Positions 23,899 to 32,343 are shown, counted from the first letter of the stretch. The stretch: DNA of 32,704 nucleotides from Bradyrhizobium manausense (GCF_001440035.1 NZ_LJYG01000111.1:73198-105901), one strand, 5' to 3'. The notes: a model not told the origin generated them from the sequence alone. Translations and numbers: made by a program.

Positions 23899-25074
23899 AT
23901 GGCAATCGAGGCAGGCAACGAGACCGGGGGTCACCGCCGTATCCGGCTCGGCATGGTCGGCGGCGGGCAGGGGGCTTTCATCGGTTCGGTGCATCGCATT
24001 GCTTTCAGGATCGATGACCAGTTCGAGCTCGTGGCCGGTGCACTTTCATCCGAGCCTGGTCGCGCCAAAGCTTCGGCAAAGGAGCTCGGGATCGCCGCGG
24101 ATCGCGCCTATGGCAGCTTTGAGGAGATGGCCCGAGCGGAAGCCGCCCGGCCTGATGGCATCGAGGCGGTCTCGATCGTCACCCCCAATCACATGCATGG
24201 CCCGGTGGCAAAGGCCTTCCTCGCAGCCGGCATCCACGTGATCTGCGACAAGCCGCTGACCACGACCGTCACGGAAGCCGAGGAGCTGGCGGCGCTGGTG
24301 CAAAAGACCGGCAAGGTCTTCGTCGTCACGCATAATTATGCCGGCTATCCCATGATCCGCCAGGCCCGCGCCATGGTGGCATCAGGTGATCTCGGCGAGA
24401 TCAGGCTGGTCCAGGCCGAATATCTCCAGGACTGGTTGACGGAGCGGCTTGAGGCCACGGGCCAGAAGCAGGCGGCATGGCGCACCGATCCGGCCCGCTC
24501 CGGCGCCGGCGGCTGCATCGGCGACATCGGGACTCATGCCTATCATCTCGCGTGCTTCGTCAGCGGGCTCCAGCTCGACGAACTGCTCGCCCAGCTCTCG
24601 ACCTTCGTGCCGGGGCGGCTGCTCGACGACGACGTCCAGATCCTTCTGAGGTGGAAGGGTGGTGCCAAGGGCATGCTGTGGGCGAGCCAGGTCGCGGTCG
24701 GCAATGAGAACGGCTTGAAGCTGCGCGTCCACGGCACCAAGGGCGGTCTCGAATGGGCGCAGTCCGATCCGAACTATCTCTGGTTCACGCCCTACGGCCA
24801 GCCGAAGCAGCTGCTGACCCGCGCAGGCGCTGGCGCGCTGCCGGAGGCGGGCCGCGTCAGCCGCATCCCGTCAGGTCACCCCGAAGGCTACCTCGAGGGA
24901 TTTGCGACCATCTATGCCGAAGCCGCGCGCGCCATTCGCGCCGCCGCGGCCGGCGTCGAACCCGATCCGGCGGTGATCTATCCGACGGTGCATGACGGGC
25001 TTGCCGGCATGAAGTTCATCGACGCCGCGGTGAAATCATCCGCGGCCAATGGCGCCTGGGTCCGCGTCGGTTGA
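23899..25074 (+). CDS. Gfo/Idh/MocA-family oxidoreductase 2
   Basis: A 391-residue NAD(P)-dependent oxidoreductase. ATG 23899 follows GCGAGGCAAC. The nucleotide motif is IRLGMVGGGQGAFIG (15-29), followed by VTPNHMHGPVAKAFLAAG, then CDKPLTTTV (D117-K118-P119, in place of the more frequent E-K-P). The stretch VQAEYLQDWL and the catalytic GCIGDIGTHAYHL (D209-I-G-T-H213) resemble levoglucosan and related sugar dehydrogenases. It differs from oxidoreductase 1 by retaining the catalytic histidine, so the two probably carry out opposite or sequential redox steps. It is the last gene of the operon; no clear intrinsic terminator follows. Confidence 0.92.
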   Translation: MAIEAGNETGGHRRIRLGMVGGGQGAFIGSVHRIAFRIDDQFELVAGALSSEPGRAKASAKELGIAADRAYGSFEEMARAEAARPDGIEAVSIVTPNHMHGPVAKAFLAAGIHVICDKPLTTTVTEAEELAALVQKTGKVFVVTHNYAGYPMIRQARAMVASGDLGEIRLVQAEYLQDWLTERLEATGQKQAAWRTDPARSGAGGCIGDIGTHAYHLACFVSGLQLDELLAQLSTFVPGRLLDDDVQILLRWKGGAKGMLWASQVAVGNENGLKLRVHGTKGGLEWAQSDPNYLWFTPYGQPKQLLTRAGAGALPEAGRVSRIPSGHPEGYLEGFATIYAEAARAIRAAAAGVEPDPAVIYPTVHDGLAGMKFIDAAVKSSAANGAWVRVG

Positions 25075-25379
25075 TAAGCTCCGCCCGCAAGGTTTGCAGA
25101 CAATTTGAGCCTGCTGCTGGCCGTCAGCGACGTTGCCGAGCGCTTCGTCGAGATCCGCTCGGTACGGCAAGGCGGACCGGATTTGTGCCCGTTGAGTTCT
25201 TCGCATTTTGGTCCGAAGGGGCCAATAGTCGATGACACATCCTAACGTCCAAGGCACAGCTCTGCGGCGGGTTGCGCGGCGTTCGGATTGATCGGAAATG
25301 ACAAAGGCCGATCAACCATCAGCATACGTTCGCTTGGCTGCGGAGCGTGCCGTGGGCCTCGCTCGGCGACTTCAGCCGC
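25075..25379. other. gene-free stretch after the sugar operon, with one copy of a dispersed repeat
   Basis: No convincing gene or terminator. Bases 25127-25176 match 32421-32470 at 37 of 50 positions without gaps, in the same orientation, and the similarity extends leftward to about 25113. Lower-GC patches follow (25180-25260). Confidence 0.5.
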
Positions 25380-26045
25380 CTAGCGACGCCCGGCAGCTTT
25401 CGAGTCTTCCTTCTGGATCCCGAGGTCTTGTCGTTTGGCCCCTTTCGCCACCGGAAGCCGCCAACCACGTCTGATCGCCATGACCCGAAGCAGGAAGCAT
25501 GAGATCAGCGCGACTGTCGTCACCGCAGCCACCGGTAACTGCAGCACGTGGCCGATCACCACGATGGCAGCTGCCGCCAGCGCAGCGACCGCGTAGAGGT
25601 CGGCGCGCAGGACGGTTGGTATCTCGGCGAGCAGCACGTCGCGCACCATGCCGCCGCCGATCCCGGTAACCATTCCAAGGACGGTGGCCATCACAGGATT
25701 GAGCCCGAACGATAGCGCCTTTGACGAGCCTGTGACGGCAAAAAGGGCAAGTCCCGCTGCGTCGAGATAAAGTACCGCGTTCGACATCCGGACGATGACG
25801 GGCGAGAAGTAGAAGGTGACGAGCCCTGCGACGAGCGAGACGCCCAGATAACGCCAGTCGCCGACGGCTCCCGGAGGCACCGCGCCTATCAGGAGGTCGC
25901 GGGTGATACCCCCCGAGTTTCCTGCTGCGAAAGACAAGACCATGACGCCGAAGAGGTCTAGACCGCGCTTGGTCCCCGCCAATGCCCCGCTGAGTGCGAA
26001 GACGAAAGTCCCGGTCAGGTCGAGTACGACAGGCAGCTTGTCCAT
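25380..26045 (-). CDS. TRIC-like (UPF0126) membrane channel protein
   Basis: A 221-residue membrane protein of the bacterial trimeric intracellular cation channel family (UPF0126, YicG-like). It contains two homologous three-helix repeats. The hallmark G-G-x-x-R-D appears once in each: GNSGGITRDLLIGAVPP (about residues 41-57) and GIGGGMVRDVLLAEIPTVLRADLYA (about 129-153). The start is ATG 26045 (MDKLPVVLDLTGTFVFALSG) with AAGGAAA upstream; GTG 26048 precedes it directly. The C-terminus is a basic cytoplasmic tail. Homologues conduct potassium and other monovalent ions (family knowledge). It lies 61 bp after the amidohydrolase on the same strand. Confidence 0.92.
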   Translation of the reverse strand: MDKLPVVLDLTGTFVFALSGALAGTKRGLDLFGVMVLSFAAGNSGGITRDLLIGAVPPGAVGDWRYLGVSLVAGLVTFYFSPVIVRMSNAVLYLDAAGLALFAVTGSSKALSFGLNPVMATVLGMVTGIGGGMVRDVLLAEIPTVLRADLYAVAALAAAAIVVIGHVLQLPVAAVTTVALISCFLLRVMAIRRGWRLPVAKGAKRQDLGIQKEDSKAAGRR

Positions 26046-26106
26046 CACTCGGCTTTCCTTGCCTTAACCCTCGAGCGAGTGAGGGCGGTCCGGCGCTTAG
26101 CGTTCA

Positions 26107-27357
26107 CTATGCCGTAAGCCAGGCGCGGGCGGCAACGACCAGCGCTTCGACGCCGGTCCGCAGCGTCGGGTGAAGAACGGGGGCGAATTTGGGACTATGG
26201 TTCACCGGAAGTTCGTTGATTCTATTCGCATGCTTGGCCTTCGCGTAAATTTCCGGATCGGTGCCGCCGACGAACCAGAAGACCGAGGGCACATGCCATT
26301 CTGAACCGAACGAACCGAAGTCCTCGCTGGCAGGGGCTGGTCCTGTCGCCCGGACACGGTCGGCGCCAAAGTGACTCCGGAATGCGTCCACCACCCGGCT
26401 GGTGGCTTCCTGGTTGTTCACGTTCAGAGGGTAGCGATCGATGGTCGTGATCTCCGGCGGCCGCGGCGCTCCAGAAGCTGCTGCCTCGGCATTGGCGATT
26501 CGCTCGATCGCAGCCAGCATCCGTGAGCGCACGCCGGCATCGAAGGTCCGCACGTTCAGCTTGATGATGGCTTCGTCCGGGATGACGTTTTCCTTGGTGC
26601 CTGCCTGCAGGACGCCCACTGTCAGCACCGCGGCGTCAGCGGCAGCCAGTTCGCGCGAGACGATGGTCTGCAGCCGTAGCACGGTCGAAGCGGCCATCAC
26701 GACGGGATCAATGCTGGCTTGCGGCATCGAGCCGTGCGCGCCTCGTCCGAACAGGCGTATCTGCAAGCTGTCCGCCGCTGACGTGATCGCGCCGGCGCGG
26801 CCGGCGACCGTGCCGGAAGGGCCAACCATGACATGCTGGCCCAGGATCACGTCAGGTTTCGAAAAGCGCTTGAACAGACCGTCGTCAATCATGGCCTGCG
26901 CGCCTTCGCCCGTTTCCTCCGCGGGTTGGAAGACCGCCATGAGCGTGCCCCGCCAAGAGGTCTTGGCTTCCGCCATAAGCTTAGTGGCGCCCGCAAGCCA
27001 TGTGACATGCATGTCGTGGCCGCACATGTGCGACACTGGCACCGTGTTGCCGTCCTTGTCCGTCGCCGTCACCTTGCTCGCATACGCAAGGCCGGTCGCT
27101 TCCTGAATCGGCAGCGCGTCCATGTCGGCGCGCAGCATGACCGTGGGTCCCTGGCCGTTTCGAAGAAGTCCAACGACCCCGGTCTTACCTATACCGGTCG
27201 TCACTTCGTAGCCGGCGGCGCGAAGCCGGTCCGCCGCCAATCCCGCCGTGCGAGTTTCCTGCATGGAGAGCTCCGGATGCGAGTGTACATCCTTATAGAC
27301 AGCTTCCAGATCGGGAAGCATTCCGTCGAGGGTTTGCAGAGCCTTGGTCTCGCTCAT
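26107..27357 (-). CDS. M20-family metallo-amidohydrolase (hippurate hydrolase-like)
   Basis: A 416-residue cytoplasmic di-metal hydrolase that cleaves N-acyl or carbamoyl amide bonds. The start is ATG 27357 (MSETKALQTLDGML) behind AAGGATC; the 33 upstream codons are not conserved-looking. Metal-site motifs are VHSHPELSMQETRT, MCGHDMHVTWLAGA, FQPAEETGEGA (catalytic E followed by metal ligand E), VILGQHVMVG and, near the end, ELPVNHSPKF with the last histidine. The dimerisation lid begins at GRGAHGSMPQASIDPV. The IAA-amino-acid/hippurate hydrolase group fits best; the precise substrate is unknown. It lies 71 bp after the FMN reductase on the same strand. Confidence 0.94.
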   Translation of the reverse strand: MSETKALQTLDGMLPDLEAVYKDVHSHPELSMQETRTAGLAADRLRAAGYEVTTGIGKTGVVGLLRNGQGPTVMLRADMDALPIQEATGLAYASKVTATDKDGNTVPVSHMCGHDMHVTWLAGATKLMAEAKTSWRGTLMAVFQPAEETGEGAQAMIDDGLFKRFSKPDVILGQHVMVGPSGTVAGRAGAITSAADSLQIRLFGRGAHGSMPQASIDPVVMAASTVLRLQTIVSRELAAADAAVLTVGVLQAGTKENVIPDEAIIKLNVRTFDAGVRSRMLAAIERIANAEAAASGAPRPPEITTIDRYPLNVNNQEATSRVVDAFRSHFGADRVRATGPAPASEDFGSFGSEWHVPSVFWFVGGTDPEIYAKAKHANRINELPVNHSPKFAPVLHPTLRTGVEALVVAARAWLTA

Positions 27358-27428
27358 GGTTCCGATCCTTGTGAGATTTCGCCGAGCTAACTTGCGGCGG
27401 TCTGGGATAGCCCATGGTCGCTTTTCCG

Positions 27429-27989
27429 TTACCGCTTGCTGTTGGCTACGATCCACGATTCAAATGCATCCATGAACTGCTGCAGGAACTTGCGCGTCCC
27501 CTCGTTGACGAGCTTGCCATCAGCGTCGAAGAGCTTGTCGGCTCCGCCGAGATAGGCTTCCGGCTGCGGCATCGCTGGCACGTTAAGAAACACCAGAGAC
27601 TGCCTCAAATGGTGGTTAGCACCGAATCCGCCGATGGCTCCCGGCGAAGCGCTGACGACTGCTCCAGGCTTGCCGTTCCAAGCGCTCCTGCCGTACGGAC
27701 GCGATCCGATATCGAGCGCGTTCTTCAGTGCGGCCGGCACTGACCGGTTGTGCTCGGGCGTGACGAAGAGAACGGCATCTGCAGCCCTGATGCGCTCACG
27801 AAAAGAAGTCCATACAGCAGGCGGCGCCTCGTCACTATCTTGGTTGTAGATCGGGAGCTGGCCTATTTCGATGTCACTGAGCTTCAATGACGCGGGGGCG
27901 AGCTGGCCTAGCGCATTCGCCAGTTTGCGATTAATAGACTGCTTCCGGAGACTGCCAACGAGCACCGCGACGTCGCGTGTTTCCGTCAT
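27429..27989 (-). CDS. NAD(P)H-dependent FMN reductase (ChrR/YieF type)
   Basis: A 186-residue flavodoxin-fold reductase that transfers electrons from NAD(P)H via FMN to quinones, azo dyes, chromate or flavin. ATG 27989 has a strong GAAGGAGG site. The FMN phosphate loop is GSLRKQSINRKLANAL (12-27). The second binding loop is TPEHNRSVPAALKNALDIGSRP, and the isoalloxazine region is SASPGAIGGFGANHHLRQSL. The length matches the family. It is the first gene of a same-strand run with the amidohydrolase and the TRIC-like gene, possibly an operon. Confidence 0.94.
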   Translation of the reverse strand: MTETRDVAVLVGSLRKQSINRKLANALGQLAPASLKLSDIEIGQLPIYNQDSDEAPPAVWTSFRERIRAADAVLFVTPEHNRSVPAALKNALDIGSRPYGRSAWNGKPGAVVSASPGAIGGFGANHHLRQSLVFLNVPAMPQPEAYLGGADKLFDADGKLVNEGTRKFLQQFMDAFESWIVANSKR

Positions 27990-28854
27990 GGTATGCCTCC
28001 TTCGGCATCGTTGATCGCGGACGCGCCAAATTCACCAAATCGCAAGCGGCGCCGCATCCTAATTCTTCAGCAGAAAAGCGTCATCTGCGCTGGTCCGGTA
28101 GGAGTGCAAGTCACCCCCTCAACGGGCAGAACCGTTCTGGTGCTTCCGAATAAGACCGGCCGAACATGCCAGCCCTTGTGACCTTTTTGAGCGACTTCTT
28201 TGCTGGTGAGCCCATCTTGCATCCCGAACCTGCAGAGGTTCGCGCTGTTCCAACACAACACCGTGCTCGCCGCCCACGGGGTCATTGATAAATCCTATCG
28301 CTTCACGAGTCCGGAATTGGCCCGAAGGCGAAGGTCGGCTCCGCTGTCCCGTACGTCGGCAGCCGGGATTAGACCGGTCATCCCAAAAGCGCGGCCAAAT
28401 CGACACGAATGACCCTAACCGGCCATACAGCTACGGGAACTTTATTAGAGCGTTCGCCTGCGCCGCTTGGCCCAAACACCTCGGACTTTCGATCGTTTGC
28501 GGCTGCTTCTCTCGACAGTCTCCAATACCCGGGCGCGGAGATTCCGAAGTTCTGCAAGTTGAGAGTTGAGAAGCCAGACCCGTTGGTTCAAGATGACCAT
28601 ACGGTCGCAAATCCGCCCACGACGACTCATTATAAGCCCCAAGAGCTGCAACTGCTGAAAAATACTGACGTCCGTAAAAGCACGTTCAGTTGGAGGCTAG
28701 CGTCGTTTTACGTAAAAGATGTGAAGCGGCACACATGCGGCAGGAAAAGTATTCTTCAGTGCAGCCGTCATAAATCCGTAATGTTAGGGCACAGAGCTTC
28801 TCGTGGGTGACGGCCTTGTCTGTTGTGGCATCGTCGCCAGTATGGGAGTGCGAC
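27990..28854. other. gene-poor, lower-GC stretch with no defensible gene except a weak candidate
   Basis: Composition falls to roughly balanced GC and codon structure is absent in all six frames, apart from one weak minus-strand ORF (28445-28630). No rRNA, tRNA, transposase or array is visible. It looks like decayed or foreign DNA. Confidence 0.5.
28445..28630 (-). CDS. possible small coiled-coil protein
   Basis: ATG 28630 opens 61 residues (MSRRGRICDRMVILNQRVWL...) with a heptad-like helix VWLLNSQLAELRNLRARVLE and a basic tail (KRSKVRGVWAKRRRRTL). GGGG about eight bases upstream is a weak ribosome binding site. The helix resembles those of small Rhizobiales proteins, but coding status is uncertain. 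Confidence 0.3.
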   Translation of the reverse strand: MSRRGRICDRMVILNQRVWLLNSQLAELRNLRARVLETVERSSRKRSKVRGVWAKRRRRTL

Positions 28855-29016
28855 ATGACGGAAAATACGCAATTGCAGGAAGATCGACGCAGCCGTTTAT
28901 TGGAAGCCGCGAGCCGCGAGATGGCGCGGTTTGAGCGGCAAGAGAGCGAATTTCGCAAGAAGGATCGCGAGGAGCGCGCGGCCGCATTACGGCTTCCATT
29001 GGACCAGATCAATTAG
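28855..29016 (+). CDS. small charged hypothetical protein, 53 aa
   Basis: ATG 28855 follows TATGGGAGTGCGAC. The product is a single highly charged helix (RRSRLLEAASREMARFERQE and KKDREERAAALRLPLDQIN). The regular spacing of E, R and K and the good ribosome binding site favour a real gene, though it is not recognised. The antisense open frame (28686-29012) has no protein-like character. Confidence 0.5.
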   Translation: MTENTQLQEDRRSRLLEAASREMARFERQESEFRKKDREERAAALRLPLDQIN

Positions 29017-29045
29017 GTGCGTCACATCACCCTCATCTGGCTTCT

Positions 29046-29260
29046 TTAGCGTGAACGTGCGCCGGGCCGCTCCCTCGTGCTTGCGACCTCGCCGTCCATG
29101 CGTTTGCCTTGAAAATAAAGGTCCATCACGTCGGGGTTTACAGAGTGCTCGGCTCGCCGCGCCTCGGCTGCAATGAGTTCAGCATCTAGCGCGTTGGCGA
29201 GCCGCGCAATAATCTCGTCCTGCATATCGTCCAACGATAGTACACTGTACGACGGATCAG
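29046..29260 (-). pseudogene. fragment of a class III adenylate/guanylate cyclase-TPR protein
   Basis: On the minus strand, 29228-29103 reads DMQDEIIARLANALDAELIA, then AEARRAEHSVNPDVMDLYFQG, an unmistakable block from the linker and first TPR of the large Bradyrhizobium cyclase-TPR (or TolB-like) proteins. There is no cyclase domain before it and no repeats after it; the next codons in another frame (QARGSGPARTFTLK) resemble the continuing family sequence, suggesting a frameshift too. The intact family is about 550-600 residues, so over 90% is missing. It is a decayed remnant and not a functional gene. Confidence 0.7.
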
Positions 29261-29536
29261 ACGGTAGTGCCAAACACGTTTTGACAGACGCGCGCCCAAC
29301 CTGACGCCCACTTGTGGCCCTTCGCTGCCGCATCCCACGGCTGAGGATATGTCGGCTATCAGGGTCAGATCGGGCCTAACTTAACTGGGCTAAACCTTTC
29401 GCGATTGCCCCGAAGCGGACTTGTTGGCCGTTCTCAAATCTGTGCTGGCAGAGGTTGTTTCTACGCGAACGGTGACCGACGCCGTGTACTAATTCTGTCA
29501 ATACTGACTTACAAAACGTGGAGGTTGGCATCACCT

Positions 29537-29779
29537 TCAGAGAAACATTACACCCATCCGGAAGGGTGCGCGCCAGGCCACCCGACAGGACAACTTCAGA
29601 CCGTGCTCTGGGATGATCAAATCGAAGCTGGCGGGTATTCGGTCGGTCCCGTCAAAGAATTGCAGCGCCGCACCCGAAGTCGAGATATCACGGATCATGC
29701 AGGTGATCTTCTTTCCAGCTCTCTCGATGTGCGCCGGCATAGCCGTGCGAACACGCGGTGCATTACGTGTCTCAACCAT
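29537..29779 (-). CDS. PilZ-domain protein (cyclic di-GMP receptor)
   Basis: An 80-residue protein consisting of one PilZ domain, which binds cyclic di-GMP. The start is ATG 29779 (MVETRNAPRVRTAMPAHIER), although the frame is open for 51 more codons. The two ligand motifs are R-x-x-x-R (RNAPR, residues 5-9) and D/N-x-S-x-x-G (DISTSGAAL, about 32-40). The strand order ends in LKLSCRVAWRAPFRMGVMF as in other rhizobial single-domain PilZ proteins. It may control motility or exopolysaccharide output through an unknown partner. A 74-residue unknown gene ends 11 bp before it on the same strand. Confidence 0.85.
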   Translation of the reverse strand: MVETRNAPRVRTAMPAHIERAGKKITCMIRDISTSGAALQFFDGTDRIPASFDLIIPEHGLKLSCRVAWRAPFRMGVMFL

Positions 29780-29790
29780 CGGTCTAACCG

Positions 29791-30015
29791 CTACAGCAGT
29801 CCCCCAAATTGATCCGTATTCGTCAACCGTCTGATTGATCCAGAGCAGTGCCGCCCGGCTATCCAGCCACAATATTGGTCTTCCTCTCCTTCGCCCGGAG
29901 TCATGTGCAACAGGAAGCAGTTTTCGCCGCATCGAAATAACGTGTCGCGCGCTTGACGCTCATCTAAAGATTGAACGTCAAGATACGGATATACGTGCGT
30001 TGCAATAAGCTTCAT
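29791..30015 (-). CDS. hypothetical protein, 74 aa
   Basis: ATG 30015 (MKLIATHVYPYLDVQSLDER) is preceded by a weak AGG site. The product has cysteines at CGENCF and QYCGWIAGRHC, and no signal peptide. In its last third, the other frame on this strand (PILWLDSRAALLWINQTVDE, continuous with the PilZ protein) looks more protein-like than this one, so a frameshift or overlapping longer PilZ protein is possible. No family is recognised. Confidence 0.45.
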   Translation of the reverse strand: MKLIATHVYPYLDVQSLDERQARDTLFRCGENCFLLHMTPGEGEEDQYCGWIAGRHCSGSIRRLTNTDQFGGLL

Positions 30016-30051
30016 GGCTGAAACCTACTTGGAGTAGCTTCACGCGAAAGC

Positions 30052-30342
30052 TCAGCTCAGTTGATCAACCATCTGACGGGCACGGGCGATGTCATCGATC
30101 AGGTGTTCCGCTTGCTGAGTGAATGCAAGGATACACGGATCATCCTTGAAGTCAGACAGAATGATCTGAACGCACCTGTTGGTAAGATCGAGGATCCATA
30201 GAGCGCGACGCATGTCTCTTTGGCTCTGAAGATCTACTTCATGCAGATCAGACAATACGTTTGTGAGTCCATGAAGCCGACGAACAGCGGGATGAAATGC
30301 AGAAAACCCTCGAACGCGCGGGAAATCGACTAGTTTGGACAC
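30052..30342 (-). CDS. hypothetical helical protein, 96 aa
   Basis: GTG 30342 has a strong TTGGAGGA site six bases upstream, which decides the start. The product (MSKLVDFPRVRGFSAFHPAV...) is mainly helical and soluble, with one central cysteine pair region (LTNRCVQIILSDFKDDPCIL) and an end rich in D and R (HLIDDIARARQMVDQLS). No family is recognised. It is in line with the 74-aa gene and the PilZ gene on the same strand, with gaps of 36 and 11 bp, so a small transcription unit is possible. Confidence 0.6.
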   Translation of the reverse strand: MSKLVDFPRVRGFSAFHPAVRRLHGLTNVLSDLHEVDLQSQRDMRRALWILDLTNRCVQIILSDFKDDPCILAFTQQAEHLIDDIARARQMVDQLS

Positions 30343-30861
30343 CGTTGTCCTCCAAGAATCAAAATATGCATGTAGTATTACGGTAGTAATTTAACGCAAC
30401 CCTAAGTTTTCGTCGGAACGCTATCGGTTTTCGGCGAGATACGGTAGATCCTTGAAACTGGATTCGGTGGCGATCCTTCAGTTTCCGAACAAGGGGTGGT
30501 TCAACTCGGTGGCGGACGGCTCCTGCAAACCCGCGAACTATTCATGAAATTTTTCAAGGCTTAGCGGGACAGTCACCGGCAAGCGGCGCCGTGCCATCAA
30601 ATTTACCGCTGCTTCGGACTTTACAGCTTGCTGCTGACGCACAGACGGTCAGTGCGGGCTCAAGCCGCCTGATTCAAAACGGATAGCGCTCCAGACCGGC
30701 GCGTCGCCTTTTGGCCCTTAGCGTCGAACCTTAACCCTCGGCCTGGCGTCGGCTCTTCGGGGTAGGCCGGATGTGGTCGCGGTCATGGCCAATCGACGCG
30801 AATGGCTCAGAGCGGACGCGATCCGTGGTGCCTGCCCACCGAGTCTAAGCTGAAACCTCCG
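30343..30861. other. intergenic stretch without a gene
   Basis: The first 60 bp are AT-rich and probably hold the promoter of the 30052-30342 gene. The rest has short open pieces only (for example ILETGFGGDPSVSEQGVVQL around 30450-30510) and nothing I can assign. No RNA gene is evident. Confidence 0.5.
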
Positions 30862-32343
30862 CTATTGCTTTTTCTCGCCCCGCATGTCCTGGCCGTTCTG
30901 GTGAAGAACAAGGTGAGAGATTTGCGCGGCATCAGTTGCGAAGAACTCCAACTGGGCGTCCACGACCTTCGTGAAGAACCTGCTCTGAGACTCAGGAAAG
31001 AGCGGGATTTTTCGCTGATGGGGCGCCTGCGACATCAGTTGTCCATCCTCCAGGGTGATGGTGAGCGAGAATGTGGGCGTGAGCTCGTAGATGCCGGTGT
31101 AGGTCGAGAGGATGGCTGGATCGACCTTGACGCTCGTCCGGACGATCGGATGAAAATCCGGCCAGCCATAGACCGAGGCGATGCTGCGCAGGATCTCGCT
31201 GGCCAATAGCTGACCGCCTTGCGCGTTGGTCATGATGACCGCTCCATCGCCACTCTGCTCATAGGCGGCGAGCACTGCTTCAAAACCCTCGTCGATGCCA
31301 CCGTGCGAGAAGAAGGGATTCTCCGGCGAGCCGCCGATCGGTAAACCCAGACCATGGTTGCCTAGACCGGCGACGAGCATCTGCTTGGTCATCTCAGCCG
31401 AAAGCACGCGATTCGAGTCCCCGCGCAGCGAACGCTGGATCTCGATTGCGTATCGCGCAAGGTCGGTCGGCGTCGTCCAAAGTCCGGCAGCCGCCATTTC
31501 CGGATAGATGTGGAAGCCGCCCTCTACGGGGGTGCCGTTAGCTTTATAGGGCGTTGCCGCGCCGGAGCGCAGCTCCATTGGCAGCGGTTGTTCGTAGGTG
31601 CTGCGGACCATGCCGATCGGCGCCAGCACAGTGTCGTGCATGAGCTTGGGGAACGGTTGATGCGAGACGTCGAGCAGCAATTGCTGCATCACCGTGTAGC
31701 CGCCGCCGGAGTATTTCCAACGGCTTCCCGGAGCAGCCTCCAGGCGAACGGGGGCGGTGTTGGCTGGCTTCTCTCCATCCAGGACTTGGACGAGCGTGGG
31801 AATCGGAGCACCTGCCGCGTAGCCGGGAAACCCGTGCACAGTGAGCCCGGCGGTGTGACTGAGCAACTCACGTAGCGTAACCACGGCTCCTGGCGCGGCC
31901 GCGCTTGCGGGAATCCTCCACGAGGTCAGTGCCTGATTGACGTCCGAGTCGAGCGCCAGCTTGCCTTGCTCGACGAGATGAAGCGCAGCCATCGCCGCGA
32001 CCGGCTTGCTGATGCTGCCGGCCTGGAACAGGGTATCGGCCGTGACGGGGCCGCCTCCGACTTGTGCGACGCCAAATCCCTGCGCCCATTCGATGGCGCC
32101 ATTATGGATCACGGCAATGCTGACGCCCGGCACTCGATAAGCGGCCATGCGGTCGTGGAGCGCTTGACACGCATGAGGATCGTCCTTCTCCACGACCTTC
32201 GTCTTGAGGCACGCGGCGACATCATTGATACGACGTTGGATTTCTGGCGAGGGCATCGTCTGAGCCACGATCTCTTCTGGTTGAAAGCACAGTCCGGCGA
32301 CGCATAGCAATGCGGCCAACAAGCGTAATCGCGACACAATCAT
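30862..32343 (-). CDS. exported serine hydrolase (beta-lactamase/PBP family)
   Basis: This 493-residue protein starts at ATG 32343 behind TGGAAG. Residues 1-28 are a signal peptide (MIVSRLRLLAALLCVAGLCF...IVAQ). The class C beta-lactamase-like domain spans about 60-400: the nucleophile motif S110-I-S-K113 (FQAGSISKP), the second motif Y211-S-G (KYSGGGY), and the third box H347-G-G (FFSHGGIDEG). TLRELLSHTAGL is the usual family stretch. The last 90 residues (LSTYTGIYELTPTFSLTITLEDGQLMSQ) form a DUF3471-like lipocalin-type domain. It is probably a periplasmic esterase, amidase or peptidase; resistance to beta-lactams cannot be inferred. It stands alone. Confidence 0.93.
   Translation of the reverse strand: MIVSRLRLLAALLCVAGLCFQPEEIVAQTMPSPEIQRRINDVAACLKTKVVEKDDPHACQALHDRMAAYRVPGVSIAVIHNGAIEWAQGFGVAQVGGGPVTADTLFQAGSISKPVAAMAALHLVEQGKLALDSDVNQALTSWRIPASAAAPGAVVTLRELLSHTAGLTVHGFPGYAAGAPIPTLVQVLDGEKPANTAPVRLEAAPGSRWKYSGGGYTVMQQLLLDVSHQPFPKLMHDTVLAPIGMVRSTYEQPLPMELRSGAATPYKANGTPVEGGFHIYPEMAAAGLWTTPTDLARYAIEIQRSLRGDSNRVLSAEMTKQMLVAGLGNHGLGLPIGGSPENPFFSHGGIDEGFEAVLAAYEQSGDGAVIMTNAQGGQLLASEILRSIASVYGWPDFHPIVRTSVKVDPAILSTYTGIYELTPTFSLTITLEDGQLMSQAPHQRKIPLFPESQSRFFTKVVDAQLEFFATDAAQISHLVLHQNGQDMRGEKKQ

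Noticed and set aside
28067..28285. 72-aa minus-strand open frame (MTPWAASTVLCWNSANLCRF...)
   Set aside because: Cysteine/tryptophan-scattered sequence with no ribosome binding site and no domain character, in a non-coding-looking region.
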